This document shows, in pieces, positions 54,549 to 63,261 of a stretch of DNA of 64,000 nt (within the stretch, counting starts at the first letter, position 1; every line of letters starts with the position of its first letter). The position numbers were made by a program, and so were the translations under genes. The DNA lies in NCBI GenBank assembly GCA_903906515.1, contig CAIVKO010000044.1, forward strand, positions 1-64,000, in the 5' to 3' direction. A model generated the notes under the pieces. The model had not been told where the DNA came from. It did no database searches and saw only the letters and a program-made list of their open reading frames with translations. The stretch is from Akkermansiaceae bacterium. Its GTDB lineage: Bacteria > Verrucomicrobiota > Verrucomicrobiia > Verrucomicrobiales > Akkermansiaceae.

Positions 54549-55373
54549 ATGAAATCCGCAATTCCCGTGGCGCTGACCATCGCTGGATCCGATTGCTCGG
54601 CGGGTGCCGGCATCCAGGCGGACCTCAAGACATTCCAACATTTCGGAGTGCACGGGCTCACCGCCATCACCTGTGTGGTTTCCGAGACTGCCAACATCGT
54701 GCGAGCGGTCCACCCGGTTCCCGTGGATGTCGTGGCCGACCAGATCTCGCTTCTGCTGGAGTCATTTCCCGTCCGCGCGGTGAAAACCGGCATGTTGTTT
54801 TCCGCGCCCCATGTGATCGCCGTGGCCGAGATTCTCGGCAGACACCGTGACGTGCAATTGGTGGTCGATCCGGTGATGATCGCTTCCACCGGCGACTCAT
54901 TGTTAGAACCAGATGCTGTCACGGCTTACAAATCGCTGCTGCTGCCGCTGGCCCGCGTGATCACGCCTAATCTCCATGAGGCTGATGCATTGTTAGGTGA
55001 GAAGATTCCGGATGCACAGGCGCTTGAGAGCGCGGCGCTGCGACTTTCCGCCATGTTCGGCACCGCCGTGTTGCTGAAAGGCGGGCACCTCGACGGCCCC
55101 CAGTGCATTGATTTGTTAGCCGATCAGGGAGAAATCCACCGGTTCGTAGCGGACCGGATTCCCGTCGCGGGTTCGCATGGCACGGGTTGCACGCTTTCCG
55201 CCGCCATCACGGCGCTGCTTGCTATGAATATTCCGCTTCCGCGCGCGGTGGAAATGGCAAAGGACTACCTCGGCGAAACCCTGCGGCTTTCGTATCAATT
55301 TCAATCTCCGTGTGGAGCAGAAACCCTTCACGCCCTCAATCAAGGGACGCGGTTCAACAATCGCGGGTCGTAA
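54549..55373 (+). CDS. thiD: hydroxymethylpyrimidine/phosphomethylpyrimidine kinase
   Basis: Ribokinase-fold kinase of 274 residues for the pyrimidine half of thiamine. Features are ALTIAGSDCSAGAGIQADLKTF at the N-terminus, VKTGMLFS, VVDPVMIASTGDSLLE, and the anion hole/catalytic block VAGSHGTGCTLSAAITALLA near residue 215. Length is normal. It follows the C-S lyase by 6 bp; thiS lies 41 kb away. Repeat copy C starts 24 bp past its stop. Confidence 0.95.
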   Translation: MKSAIPVALTIAGSDCSAGAGIQADLKTFQHFGVHGLTAITCVVSETANIVRAVHPVPVDVVADQISLLLESFPVRAVKTGMLFSAPHVIAVAEILGRHRDVQLVVDPVMIASTGDSLLEPDAVTAYKSLLLPLARVITPNLHEADALLGEKIPDAQALESAALRLSAMFGTAVLLKGGHLDGPQCIDLLADQGEIHRFVADRIPVAGSHGTGCTLSAAITALLAMNIPLPRAVEMAKDYLGETLRLSYQFQSPCGAETLHALNQGTRFNNRGS

Positions 55374-55397
55374 CTTTCAGGTGGGGTCGCGCGCAAA

Positions 55398-55574
55398 GGC
55401 AGGGACCGGTTTGCCTAACGCCATGCGGGGAGCGCTTCGCGGATAAGCTGTGCCGCTACAAGCGGGCAAGGCATTCCGCAGCGGTTCGTGCGGATGGACA
55501 GAGAATAAACAGCCGAGCCGACACACACATTCGCATTTCATCCGCGTGGACCGCCCGGAGGTCGGGTCCCTGCC
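55398..55574. repeat. inverted-repeat element, copy C (truncated left arm)
   Basis: The right arm at 55547-55574 (GGACCGCCCGGAGGGTCGGG TCCCTGCC) matches copies A and B. The left arm starts GGCAGGGACCGG at 55398-55409 and then diverges into about 137 bp of interior sequence. The interior next to the right arm (CATTCGCATTTCATCCGCGT) recalls copies A and B. The element sits between the convergent thiD and cytochrome c genes. Confidence 0.65.
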
Positions 55575-55592
55575 TTGGTGAGCAGGGACAAA

Positions 55593-56438
55593 CTATTTCG
55601 GAGCGGTCGTTCCGGCGGCGGGAGCTGGTGCTTCCGGAGTTTTGTCTTTCTTCGCAGCAGCTGCATCGGGAGCCGTTTTGGCGAACACGGGCATCAAGGT
55701 GAGCGGGTTGACCATCGCCTTGGGGTCCAACGGTTTGCCGGGAAGATCCTTAACGTGCTCGGCGGTGAGTTCCTCGACGGTCGTCTGACCCGTCTTGGTC
55801 CGTTTTGCAGAGATCGAGAACGCGGCTTTGGCCATGTCCACCGTCACGACATCACCCTTGGTATTGCCAAAATTGTTTCTGACATAGGTCATCACCCCGG
55901 CAAGGTCTTCGGGCTTGAGGTCGTTGGTGGCGTTCTGGCTGGGCATACCGGAGGCACCGCTGTAGATTTTACCGGTGCTCATCGGGCCGTGCAGGCCGTT
56001 GAGGACGATCATCGAGAAACGCTCGGTTTCACCCAACGCCCAAGCGGAACCAACCAGTGACGGGAAGTTGTCGCCCTGGCCCTTGCCATCCGCTTGGTGG
56101 CAAGTGATGCACTTGCTGCTCCAGACTTTCTTGCCACGCGCCATGTAGGCGTCCATCGCGGCTTTGGGTGGTGGGCCTTCGTCCGATCCGCCCGGTGGGG
56201 GAGTGCGCACGTAGCCATCGCGGAAGATTTTGTTGTAATCGAAACCTTTTCCGGCACCACCGAGGATGGCACCAGCCGACACTGCCGCCAATCCGCACGC
56301 GGCGAGCACCCAAACCGAGATGGGAGCGGAGCCGGGCTTGGCGATCGGTTTTTCGCGGCCGCATGCGGCCGCCTCACGAGCCGCGCGACGCTGGATATCG
56401 GTTCCTTCAAGTTCAGGTTTCTGATTGGGCAAGGACAT
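55593..56438 (-). CDS. membrane-anchored monohaem cytochrome c
   Basis: 281-residue protein with an N-terminal cytoplasmic stretch, one TM helix (ISVWVLAACGLAAVSAGAILGG) and a periplasmic cytochrome domain with the haem motif CITCHQADGKGQG near residue 110 and a probable axial Met in GMPSQN. The tail is Ala/Pro/Lys-rich and likely disordered. As the last gene of the ACIII-CcoN/CcoO-like operon it probably accepts electrons from ActE/ActA or passes them to an external oxidase. It has one haem, unlike the diheme CcoP. Confidence 0.88.
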   Translation of the reverse strand: MSLPNQKPELEGTDIQRRAAREAAACGREKPIAKPGSAPISVWVLAACGLAAVSAGAILGGAGKGFDYNKIFRDGYVRTPPPGGSDEGPPPKAAMDAYMARGKKVWSSKCITCHQADGKGQGDNFPSLVGSAWALGETERFSMIVLNGLHGPMSTGKIYSGASGMPSQNATNDLKPEDLAGVMTYVRNNFGNTKGDVVTVDMAKAAFSISAKRTKTGQTTVEELTAEHVKDLPGKPLDPKAMVNPLTLMPVFAKTAPDAAAAKKDKTPEAPAPAAGTTAPK

Positions 56439-56480
56439 GTGGGAAATTGGATGAAAGGTTGTGGGTTCGGAGTGGCGGCA

Positions 56481-57176
56481 TCATTCCTCCGGCGGAGCGA
56501 AGTTGAGCGCTGCGGGAACGGGGTGGTCCTTTTTCAACGAGAGCAGATAGGAAACCAGGGCCTTGGCATCCGGTCCTGGAACCATTTCCATATTTTCACC
56601 CACATCCACAGCAAGCGCGTCCGGCGAGCGATATCCCTTGATTTCCTGCTTTTCGAACAGGAAGCGATGTGGCGGGCATTTCGAATTCCACGACTGCGGA
56701 TCATTCCGCGGGTTGTAAAGATGAGCCATCAGCCAAGCGGTCGGATTGGCGGATGACGCTTCGGCGGTTTCCACACGGCGGCCGACGTTGGACAGGTCCG
56801 GGCCGATGCGCATCAAGCCGATCTGGGCGAATTTCTCGCCATTGAAGTCAAAGGCATTGGTTTCACGGCGCGTGTCACCGCGATCCGGGTCCATTTTCAA
56901 GCCTCCCCAATCCGGGCGATAAAGATCGTTGCCGGCATAAGTGGGGCGCACCAACTGGGTGTGGCAGATGTAACAACCGTTTTCCGCATAGACCCTGGCT
57001 CCATTCACCACACGACCCGTGCGTTTTGGAAAGAAGACACCGGCAGTGACCGTCTTGGCCTCCGGATAGGCGATGGGTGCCAGATCCCGCATTTTAAAAA
57101 ACGGGATCACGATGATCGCAAGCCATGCGATGCCGAAGCTGGCGGTTAGAGCGAGAATGAATGTGCGGAAGCTCAT
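56481..57176 (-). CDS. CcoO/FixO-like membrane cytochrome c subunit
   Basis: Homologue of cbb3 oxidase subunit II, 231 residues, with one N-terminal TM helix (TFILALTASFGIAWLAIIVIPF) and a haem c motif GCYICHTQLVRPTY near residue 71. The later RIGPDLSNVGRR and HLYNPRNDPQSWNSKCPPHRFLF match CcoO. In canonical CcoO the corresponding position reads SKMPAYPWL with the axial Met; here it is SKCPPHRFL, so the ligand is changed to Cys or possibly the nearby His. It is adjacent to the CcoN-like gene. Confidence 0.88.
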   Translation of the reverse strand: MSFRTFILALTASFGIAWLAIIVIPFFKMRDLAPIAYPEAKTVTAGVFFPKRTGRVVNGARVYAENGCYICHTQLVRPTYAGNDLYRPDWGGLKMDPDRGDTRRETNAFDFNGEKFAQIGLMRIGPDLSNVGRRVETAEASSANPTAWLMAHLYNPRNDPQSWNSKCPPHRFLFEKQEIKGYRSPDALAVDVGENMEMVPGPDAKALVSYLLSLKKDHPVPAALNFAPPEE

Positions 57177-57214
57177 GTGGGGAAAATCGGGAAGTTGAAA
57201 TCTGCCATTCTACA

Positions 57215-58678
57215 TCAATGCGCTGCGGAATCCAGGGCGTCAGCGGCGTGCGGATTGGTGAGCAAGGTGGGATTGGGACCACGCCGACCGAGGCGCAGCC
57301 ACATCAAGGTGAGGTGGATGAAGAAGAAGAAGTTTGAAAGCAGGATCATGCACCAGGCGAAGGTGATGGCCACGGCGTATGCGGCTCCGGTTTGCGCTGC
57401 GGTCATCCATGGCAGCTCCCAGTTTTCCTGGTCGGTGCCCTGCAAATATCCACCGATGAGCGCTACGGCGGCCACGGTGATGATGCCATACACCGAGAAG
57501 AGGAAATGCCAGCGGATCAGCCTGCGGGAGAGCCATTCGCGGCGTGTCACGCGGGGCACGATGAAATAGGCCGCACCGAAGATCACAAAGCTAAAAAACC
57601 CATACATCGCGAGGATTTCAGCGCTGTATCCGGCCATTGAGAACTGGGAGGCCTTGAGGGTGGAATTGGGCAGATTGAGAAACACTCCGCAGATGACCAG
57701 AATGACGAGAGAGATCAACCCGGCGAAGGTGAAGCGCAGTGCGGGGCTCAGTGCGAGCGTCTCGCGGTTTGCCAGGATCGAACGCAGATTATTGACGGCC
57801 GCCGCGCAGGCTGGAATGAAGATCAATGCCGTGGCCGCTCCGCCGACGTATGGCAGGAAAATGGGAATCGGTGCACCCGCGAGTTTTTGCATCCCTGCCC
57901 ATGGGGCGATGATTGCCAGCGACCAAAAACCGATTTTTGCCAGTTGATTGCTGAAAATCGGCAAGCCCGTGACCTTGGGAGTGATATAATAAACGGTGCC
58001 GAGCGCAACCGGAGTGAAGAACAGGAACACCATGCCGGATTTGAACCAGGCGTTGATGCCCGCAGCCATCACCGGATGACCGGGAATGCAATGCAGCAGG
58101 ATATTGGCGGTGAGGTAAACCCACGGGAACCAGATCATCGCTGCGAGCAGATACCATTGCGAGATCATCGCTCCGCCCTCCGGACGAACCCGGAACTGAA
58201 TGAACGAACCAATCACGATGACCGCATAAGCGACCAACAGAACCGGCCATGCGAAGGGAGGAAACTCCATCCACGGCATCCCGGTGCCGAATCCGGCGAG
58301 AATGCCGACGACACCGATGGCGATTCCGATGTTCCAGAGGTGACCAGCGGTTAGAATCGAGCCGATCATGGAGCACTCCTTACCGGATAGGCGCGCCATC
58401 AGCCAGAGGATCATGGCAAAAGCCGCCTGCATTCCCCATCCGTAAACCAAGGTGTTGACGTGTGCGGCATAGACCCGTCCCAAACTCATGGTGGCACAAT
58501 CGCTCATGAAGTCCGGGTTATGGATCTTCACCGAGGAAATCAGCCCTAGCAGCATCGAAATCGCGAGCCATGCCGAGCCGCTCATCAGGAAAAACATCAC
58601 CGGATGACGCAGCGAGCGGTCGATCCCCGAGCGCGTCAGTGCGTCCTGGGCAGTGGAAATGGGAGTGTCTGAAGACAT
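57215..58678 (-). CDS. CcoN-like protein lacking haem-copper site ligands
   Basis: Twelve-helix homologue of cbb3 oxidase subunit I, 487 residues. The helix II low-spin haem His is kept (VYAAHVNTLVYGWG, near residue 72). Ungapped comparison with canonical CcoN shows the rest of the active site is gone: WYGHNAVGF aligns with WFKSGMVFL (CuB His to Ser), VYIWAGPHHLHY with IIAPWAGMQKLAG (catalytic Tyr and both CuB His lost), and IGHVHAGALG with YSAEILAMYG (both helix X haem His lost). It cannot be a normal O2 reductase. It sits in the ACIII operon next to a CcoO-like gene, suggesting a structural or electron-transfer role. Confidence 0.9.
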   Translation of the reverse strand: MSSDTPISTAQDALTRSGIDRSLRHPVMFFLMSGSAWLAISMLLGLISSVKIHNPDFMSDCATMSLGRVYAAHVNTLVYGWGMQAAFAMILWLMARLSGKECSMIGSILTAGHLWNIGIAIGVVGILAGFGTGMPWMEFPPFAWPVLLVAYAVIVIGSFIQFRVRPEGGAMISQWYLLAAMIWFPWVYLTANILLHCIPGHPVMAAGINAWFKSGMVFLFFTPVALGTVYYITPKVTGLPIFSNQLAKIGFWSLAIIAPWAGMQKLAGAPIPIFLPYVGGAATALIFIPACAAAVNNLRSILANRETLALSPALRFTFAGLISLVILVICGVFLNLPNSTLKASQFSMAGYSAEILAMYGFFSFVIFGAAYFIVPRVTRREWLSRRLIRWHFLFSVYGIITVAAVALIGGYLQGTDQENWELPWMTAAQTGAAYAVAITFAWCMILLSNFFFFIHLTLMWLRLGRRGPNPTLLTNPHAADALDSAAH

Positions 58679-58705
58679 CGTTTTTAAAATGGGAAAATGG
58701 AATGA

Positions 58706-59128
58706 TCAGGGCTTGGGAGCATCCTGCCCAGTGGCCGGGGGCGTTGAGGATGGTGATTCGACGGGGGCCGGTGGTGTGGGTGCAGCGGGAGGAGGAGGAT
58801 TTGCCGCTGCAAGTTTTTTGGCGGTCGGAGAATCCGGGATCACCTGATCCGGTTTTTCCACCGGGGCGGGTTTGGCTGCTGCGAGTTTTTTTGCCATTTC
58901 CGGCATGGCCGCCTTGATCGCATCTTGGGAAAGTTCGGCCGCCTGTGCCTGATCGACTTTGGCGCGGGTTTCGTAGCGGGCTTTGGCCACTACGTCCTCC
59001 AAAGTAACGGGAGTCTTGCCGTTGAAAGACCAGACGACTGCCAGTAGCAGCGCGAATATCAAGAAGGTACCGATTCCCCACCAGAAGGTGGTGAAGCGGA
59101 TGATCGGATTGTCACGGGTAGGGTCCAT
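58706..59128 (-). CDS. small single-pass membrane protein of the ACIII operon
   Basis: 140-residue protein with one TM helix near the N-terminus (TTFWWGIGTFLIFALLLAVVWSF), a helical segment (LEDVVAKARYETRAKVDQAQAAELSQDAIKAAMPEMAKKLAAAK) and a Pro/Ala-rich tail. It carries no haem motif. It lies between actF and the CcoN-like gene, with short gaps (18 and 27 bp). It may be an assembly or linker subunit joining ACIII to the CcoNO-like module. No family is recognised with confidence. Confidence 0.75.
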   Translation of the reverse strand: MDPTRDNPIIRFTTFWWGIGTFLIFALLLAVVWSFNGKTPVTLEDVVAKARYETRAKVDQAQAAELSQDAIKAAMPEMAKKLAAAKPAPVEKPDQVIPDSPTAKKLAAANPPPPAAPTPPAPVESPSSTPPATGQDAPKP

Positions 59129-59146
59129 GTGGGAAAGAGGAGGAAA

Positions 59147-60460
59147 TCAGTTCGAGTGATTGGCGGATTCGAGGATGCGCGGATCGCGGCAGGGATAGAG
59201 CGAGTGCTGGCCGATGGCTCGCAGCAGGAAAAACAGGAAGGCCGAGCCGATGGTGACAAAGGCGAAAATATCCCCCCAGAAGGCACCGGGAATGGAGACT
59301 TGAATGTCACCGAAGACCGCCCGGTTGATGTTGCCGAGTGAGACACCGCGCTCCGGGATAGAAATCAGATAGTGGTCCAGCACGTGCATGCAAAGCGTGT
59401 AAACCGCGACGATCGCGAGCGTCTTCGGGTTTCTCTTGAGCCACGCCTGGAGCAGGACGACGAAGGGCACCACGAAGTGGCCGAAGACCAGGGCGATCAT
59501 GGCGATGTTCCAGTTGCCGGTGTTGCGGATGAGGAAATAGCGGGTTTCCTCGGTGATGCCCGCATACCAGATCAGGAAGAACTGCGAGAAGGAAACGTAG
59601 GCCCAGAAGATCGTGAAGGCCAGCATCAGCTTGCCCATGATGTGGAAATGCTCGGGTCCGGTGACGTGCTTGAGGTGGCCCTGGCTCTTCAGCCAGGTGC
59701 AGACGATCACGATCACCGCCATCGAGTTGAGTGCCGCTCCGGCAAACAGATAGACACCCCACATCGTTGAGAACCACGTGTAATCAAGGCCCATCATGAA
59801 ATCAAAACCGGTGAAGGTGATGGTGAGCGCGAAGATGATCAAGGTATAGGTCGAGTGGAAACGCGCCCTGAACAAACGCTTTGTGCCGGGATTCGGATCG
59901 GTGTCTTGATCGGTTGAGAGCTTGCGCAGGCCGATGATGACCAAGCTGAGACCGATGAAATAGAATGCCACCCGGCCGTACCAGAACGGAATGTTCATGA
60001 ACCAATGCTTGTTGAGCAACAGGTGGTTCACGTGATGGAGGTGTTCCTTGACGTCTCCTCCATGAGCGCCGCGGTGGACGTTCATCCACTCGTAGAGGAA
60101 ATGCTGCACATGCGGGCAGAACAACGGTAGACCGAACAAGAACATCCACGGATAGGTGGAGCCGAGGTTTTCATAGGTCCGCCGCACGGAGGTTCCCCAT
60201 CCTGAGTTCGAGACGTTGTGGAGCAGGGTCCAGAAACACCCGCCGATCGAGAGCGTTAGGAAAAAGTAAAATGCGAACAACCACGAGTAGGCATAGGTGC
60301 CTTGGATTTTCTCGGGGCCGAAAAACAGCAGATAAAGGCTGACGACGGTTCCGATGGCGGCGATGATCGCGGCGATGGTTTTCACCTTCGATACCTTTGA
60401 TGGTTCGAGGTGGTCGCCGTTGATGGCGATGTCTGCGGAGGTGACGTGGTGGTGAGCCAT
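59147..60460 (-). CDS. actF: alternative complex III membrane subunit ActF
   Basis: Polytopic NrfD-like protein of 437 residues with about ten TM helices. The GCFWTLLHNVSNSGWGTSVRR and PYWW-less but ActF-like FTGFDFMMGLDYTWFSTMWGVY segments are typical of the quinol:cytochrome c/quinol:electron acceptor oxidoreductase membrane subunit. Several His in HLHHVNHLLLNKHWFMNIPFW are characteristic of ActF. It forms the membrane arm together with ActC. It is followed by the small membrane protein and the CcoN-like gene on the same strand. Confidence 0.92.
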   Translation of the reverse strand: MAHHHVTSADIAINGDHLEPSKVSKVKTIAAIIAAIGTVVSLYLLFFGPEKIQGTYAYSWLFAFYFFLTLSIGGCFWTLLHNVSNSGWGTSVRRTYENLGSTYPWMFLFGLPLFCPHVQHFLYEWMNVHRGAHGGDVKEHLHHVNHLLLNKHWFMNIPFWYGRVAFYFIGLSLVIIGLRKLSTDQDTDPNPGTKRLFRARFHSTYTLIIFALTITFTGFDFMMGLDYTWFSTMWGVYLFAGAALNSMAVIVIVCTWLKSQGHLKHVTGPEHFHIMGKLMLAFTIFWAYVSFSQFFLIWYAGITEETRYFLIRNTGNWNIAMIALVFGHFVVPFVVLLQAWLKRNPKTLAIVAVYTLCMHVLDHYLISIPERGVSLGNINRAVFGDIQVSIPGAFWGDIFAFVTIGSAFLFFLLRAIGQHSLYPCRDPRILESANHSN

Positions 60461-60486
60461 TTCGATGGGGAATTTGCGGAGAGAAT

Positions 60487-61143
60487 TTACTTGGCCGGGG
60501 TGGCGGAGGCTTTGGCGGCCTGGAGGGTGTGGACGTAGGAGATGATCGCCCAGCGGTCCCTGACGGGGATGTTGTATCCGTAACCGCTCATGCGGCCCAT
60601 GCCGTTGGTGATGGTGTTGAACATGCGACCGTCCGGATAGGCACCCGGAGCGTGGGCGTTGAGCTTGGCGTTGACGTTGGTATTCACCGGCACGCCGAAC
60701 GATGCGGTGATGCCCTCGCCATTACCGGATGGTCCGTGGCAGACGGCGCAATAGATGTTAAAACGCTCTTGGCCACGGCGGATCAGCTCGCCAGCCGACT
60801 CTTCGGTGAGATTGAGTTCCTCCGGCATTCCATTGCCATAATAATCGCCCATCTGGCCGGTGTAATAATAACCGGTTTGGCCGCCGAATTCATACTCGGG
60901 GATGCCGCCGATGATTTTTTCACCCTGCGGATTGAACCCGCGCGGTTGAGTCTGGGTAATGGGAAGACGCGAGCCATGACCATCCGCGAAAAACGAATCG
61001 GGTTTCTGGGCGCGGACTTTGTCCTGCTCGTCCATATCCGGGAAAATCCGTACGGGCGGCTTGGCAAACTTCTGGCCGCGGAATCCGAAGATCCCGACGA
61101 CGATCAGTGCGATCATTAGGTAAGCTAGGAAAAAGTAGCGCAT
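60487..61143 (-). CDS. actE: alternative complex III monohaem cytochrome c ActE
   Basis: 218-residue cytochrome with an N-terminal hydrophobic anchor (YFFLAYLMIALIVVGIFGF) and the haem motif FNIYCAVCHGPSGNGEG near residue 133. The downstream TNGMGRMSGYGYNIPVRDRWAIISYVHTLQ supplies the likely axial Met and is typical of ActE. It transfers electrons from ActA to the terminal acceptor. The gene lies 26 bp upstream of actF in the operon. Confidence 0.92.
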   Translation of the reverse strand: MRYFFLAYLMIALIVVGIFGFRGQKFAKPPVRIFPDMDEQDKVRAQKPDSFFADGHGSRLPITQTQPRGFNPQGEKIIGGIPEYEFGGQTGYYYTGQMGDYYGNGMPEELNLTEESAGELIRRGQERFNIYCAVCHGPSGNGEGITASFGVPVNTNVNAKLNAHAPGAYPDGRMFNTITNGMGRMSGYGYNIPVRDRWAIISYVHTLQAAKASATPAK

Positions 61144-61197
61144 CTGGGGTGGAAATTTGAGTATTTCAGTATTTCAGTTTTTCAGCATTTACCCTCA

Positions 61198-61752
61198 TCA
61201 GTCTTCCTCTTCGACGAGTTCGATGTTTTTTCCGCCGATCTCGGCAAGCAGGTCGCGGGTTTGATTGGGGCTGAACTGGGGATCGCGGGCTTCGATGGCG
61301 ATGAAGAATCCGTCATCGGTGGCACGGTGAAATTGCTTGCTCGCGAAGAGCGGGTGGTTCAGGCGCGGAAGTTGGATCAGTGCCAGAAGACCGAACAGCA
61401 CGGTGAAACCGGAAAACAACACCGTCAGCTCGAACATGATCGGGAAGTAGGCCGGAATAGTGAAGATGTTGGTCGGCTTTGCCTGCACGATCGTCGGATA
61501 GATGATGACCTGGGTGGAGTAAGCCAGGGAGAAAGCGGTGGCCGTGCCGGTCATGCCGCCGAAGAAGACGAACCATGGCAGGATCGAGCGCTTCATGCCC
61601 ATGGCTCCATCCAGTCCGTGGATCGGATAGGGCGAATAGCAGTCCCATTTCTTGAAGCCGGCGTCACGAACCTTCTCCGCAGCCTTGTAAAGCTGGGAGG
61701 CGTTCTTGAACTCGGCAAGGTAGCCGTAAACGCGTTTGCGGGTGGTGCTCAC
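61198..61752 (-). CDS. actD: alternative complex III subunit ActD (DUF3341)
   Basis: 184-residue membrane protein with a short N-terminal domain (VYGYLAEFKNASQLYKAAEKVRDAGFKKWDCYSPYPIHGLDGAMG) followed by two TM helices (PWFVFFGGMTGTATAFSLAYS, LTVLFSGFTVLFGLLALIQLPR). The FKKWDCYSPYPIHGLDxAMG motif identifies DUF3341/ActD. It is an accessory membrane subunit of ACIII, between actC and actE in the standard order. Confidence 0.93.
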   Translation of the reverse strand: MSTTRKRVYGYLAEFKNASQLYKAAEKVRDAGFKKWDCYSPYPIHGLDGAMGMKRSILPWFVFFGGMTGTATAFSLAYSTQVIIYPTIVQAKPTNIFTIPAYFPIMFELTVLFSGFTVLFGLLALIQLPRLNHPLFASKQFHRATDDGFFIAIEARDPQFSPNQTRDLLAEIGGKNIELVEEED

Positions 61753-61788
61753 AATTGGAATTAGAGATTTAAGATTGGAAATTCGGGA

Positions 61789-63261
61789 TTATTTTCCGGC
61801 CAGCTCATGCTGATAGGCGGCTTCGACGATGGTGCCGGGGTCCGGATGTTCGAGATGGTCGTCATGGTGTGGATCGGACTCGCGCATCGCCCATTTGACT
61901 TCGGCGATGTTGATGCATGGCAGGAAGCGGAGGAAGAGCATGAACAATGCGAGGAAGAGTCCGATGGTGCCGATGAAAAGTAACTGGTCCTGCGGCGATG
62001 GTGAGAAGGTTTTCCAATCGCCCGGCAGCCACATGCGGGCCAGCGTGGTGACGATGATGACGAACCGCTCGAACCACATGCCGACGTTGACGAACATCGC
62101 CACGATCATGACCACCCAGAGGTTTTCACGGCAGGAACGCCACCAGAAGACCTGCGGAGAAATGACGTTGCACGTCATCATCGCGAGGTAGGCCCACCAG
62201 TAGGGACCGGCAATGCGGAACTTGAAGGCGTCCATTTCATAGATCGCACCTGAGTAGAACGCGACGAACAACTCCATCAGATAGGCATAACCGACGATCG
62301 TGCCGGTGAGCAGGATGATCTTGGCCATGTTGTCGATGTGCTTCATCGTGATCAGGTCCTGAAGTCCGTAAATAAAGCGGGCGGGCACCATGATCGTGAG
62401 CACCATGGCGAATCCGCCGAAGATGGCGCCGGCCACGAAGTAGGGTGGGAAGATCGTGGTGTGCCAACCGGGGACCACGGAGGTGGCGAAGTCGAAGGAA
62501 ACCACCGAGTGCACCGAGAGCACCAGCGGAGTGGAGAGCGCGGCTAACAGGAGATACGCCATTTCGTAGTGGCTCCACTGGCGGTTGCCACCGCGCCAAC
62601 CGAGAGAGAAAATCCCGTAGAGGATGCGGCGCAGGCCGGGCTTGCAGCGGTCGCGGATGGTGGCGAGGTCCGGAACCATGCCGAGATACCAGAAGATCAG
62701 CGAGATCGTGAAATAGGTCGAAACCGCGAACACGTCCCACAGCAGCGGGGATTTGAAGTTCTGCCAGATCGCATTGGCATTCGGCACCGGGGCCAGGAAC
62801 CAAGCGAACCACACGCGGCCGACGTGGAAAGCCGGGAAAATGCCGGCGCACATCACGGCGAAGATCGTCATGGCCTCGGCGGCGCGGTTGATCGAGGTCC
62901 GCCAGTTTTGCCGGGTTAGGAAGAGAATCGCGGAAATCAGGGTTCCGGCGTGGCCGATACCGATCCAGAACACGAAGTTGACGATCGGCCATCCCCACAT
63001 GACGCGGTTGGTGTTACCCCAGATGCCGACGCCGGTGGAAACGAGGTGGGTCAATCCTCCGCCCACGCCGATCAGCGCGATCAGTGCGGATGGGATGAAC
63101 AACAGCCACCAGATGAACGGTTGGCGGTTTTCAAGTACTCCGCAAATGCGGTCGGTAATCCAGTGATAGGAACGTCCGGAGAGGATAAGCTTTTCGCGCT
63201 CAAGCACAGGGAGTTTGACTCCTGTGTGGGGCTCATGCGCGGTGTGGGTGGTGGTAGCCAT
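61789..63261 (-). CDS. actC: alternative complex III NrfD-like subunit ActC
   Basis: 490-residue polytopic subunit with about ten TM helices. ActC features are [64 protein letters not shown] and [16 protein letters not shown]. It contains the proposed quinone site and proton path, and contacts ActB. A 164-bp gap containing inverted repeats separates it from actB upstream. Confidence 0.94.
   Translation of the reverse strand: MATTTHTAHEPHTGVKLPVLEREKLILSGRSYHWITDRICGVLENRQPFIWWLLFIPSALIALIGVGGGLTHLVSTGVGIWGNTNRVMWGWPIVNFVFWIGIGHAGTLISAILFLTRQNWRTSINRAAEAMTIFAVMCAGIFPAFHVGRVWFAWFLAPVPNANAIWQNFKSPLLWDVFAVSTYFTISLIFWYLGMVPDLATIRDRCKPGLRRILYGIFSLGWRGGNRQWSHYEMAYLLLAALSTPLVLSVHSVVSFDFATSVVPGWHTTIFPPYFVAGAIFGGFAMVLTIMVPARFIYGLQDLITMKHIDNMAKIILLTGTIVGYAYLMELFVAFYSGAIYEMDAFKFRIAGPYWWAYLAMMTCNVISPQVFWWRSCRENLWVVMIVAMFVNVGMWFERFVIIVTTLARMWLPGDWKTFSPSPQDQLLFIGTIGLFLALFMLFLRFLPCINIAEVKWAMRESDPHHDDHLEHPDPGTIVEAAYQHELAGK

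Noticed and set aside
57215-58678. Functional cbb3 cytochrome oxidase subunit I
   Set aside because: Family resemblance is clear, but nearly all haem-copper ligand positions are substituted, so an oxidase call was not made.
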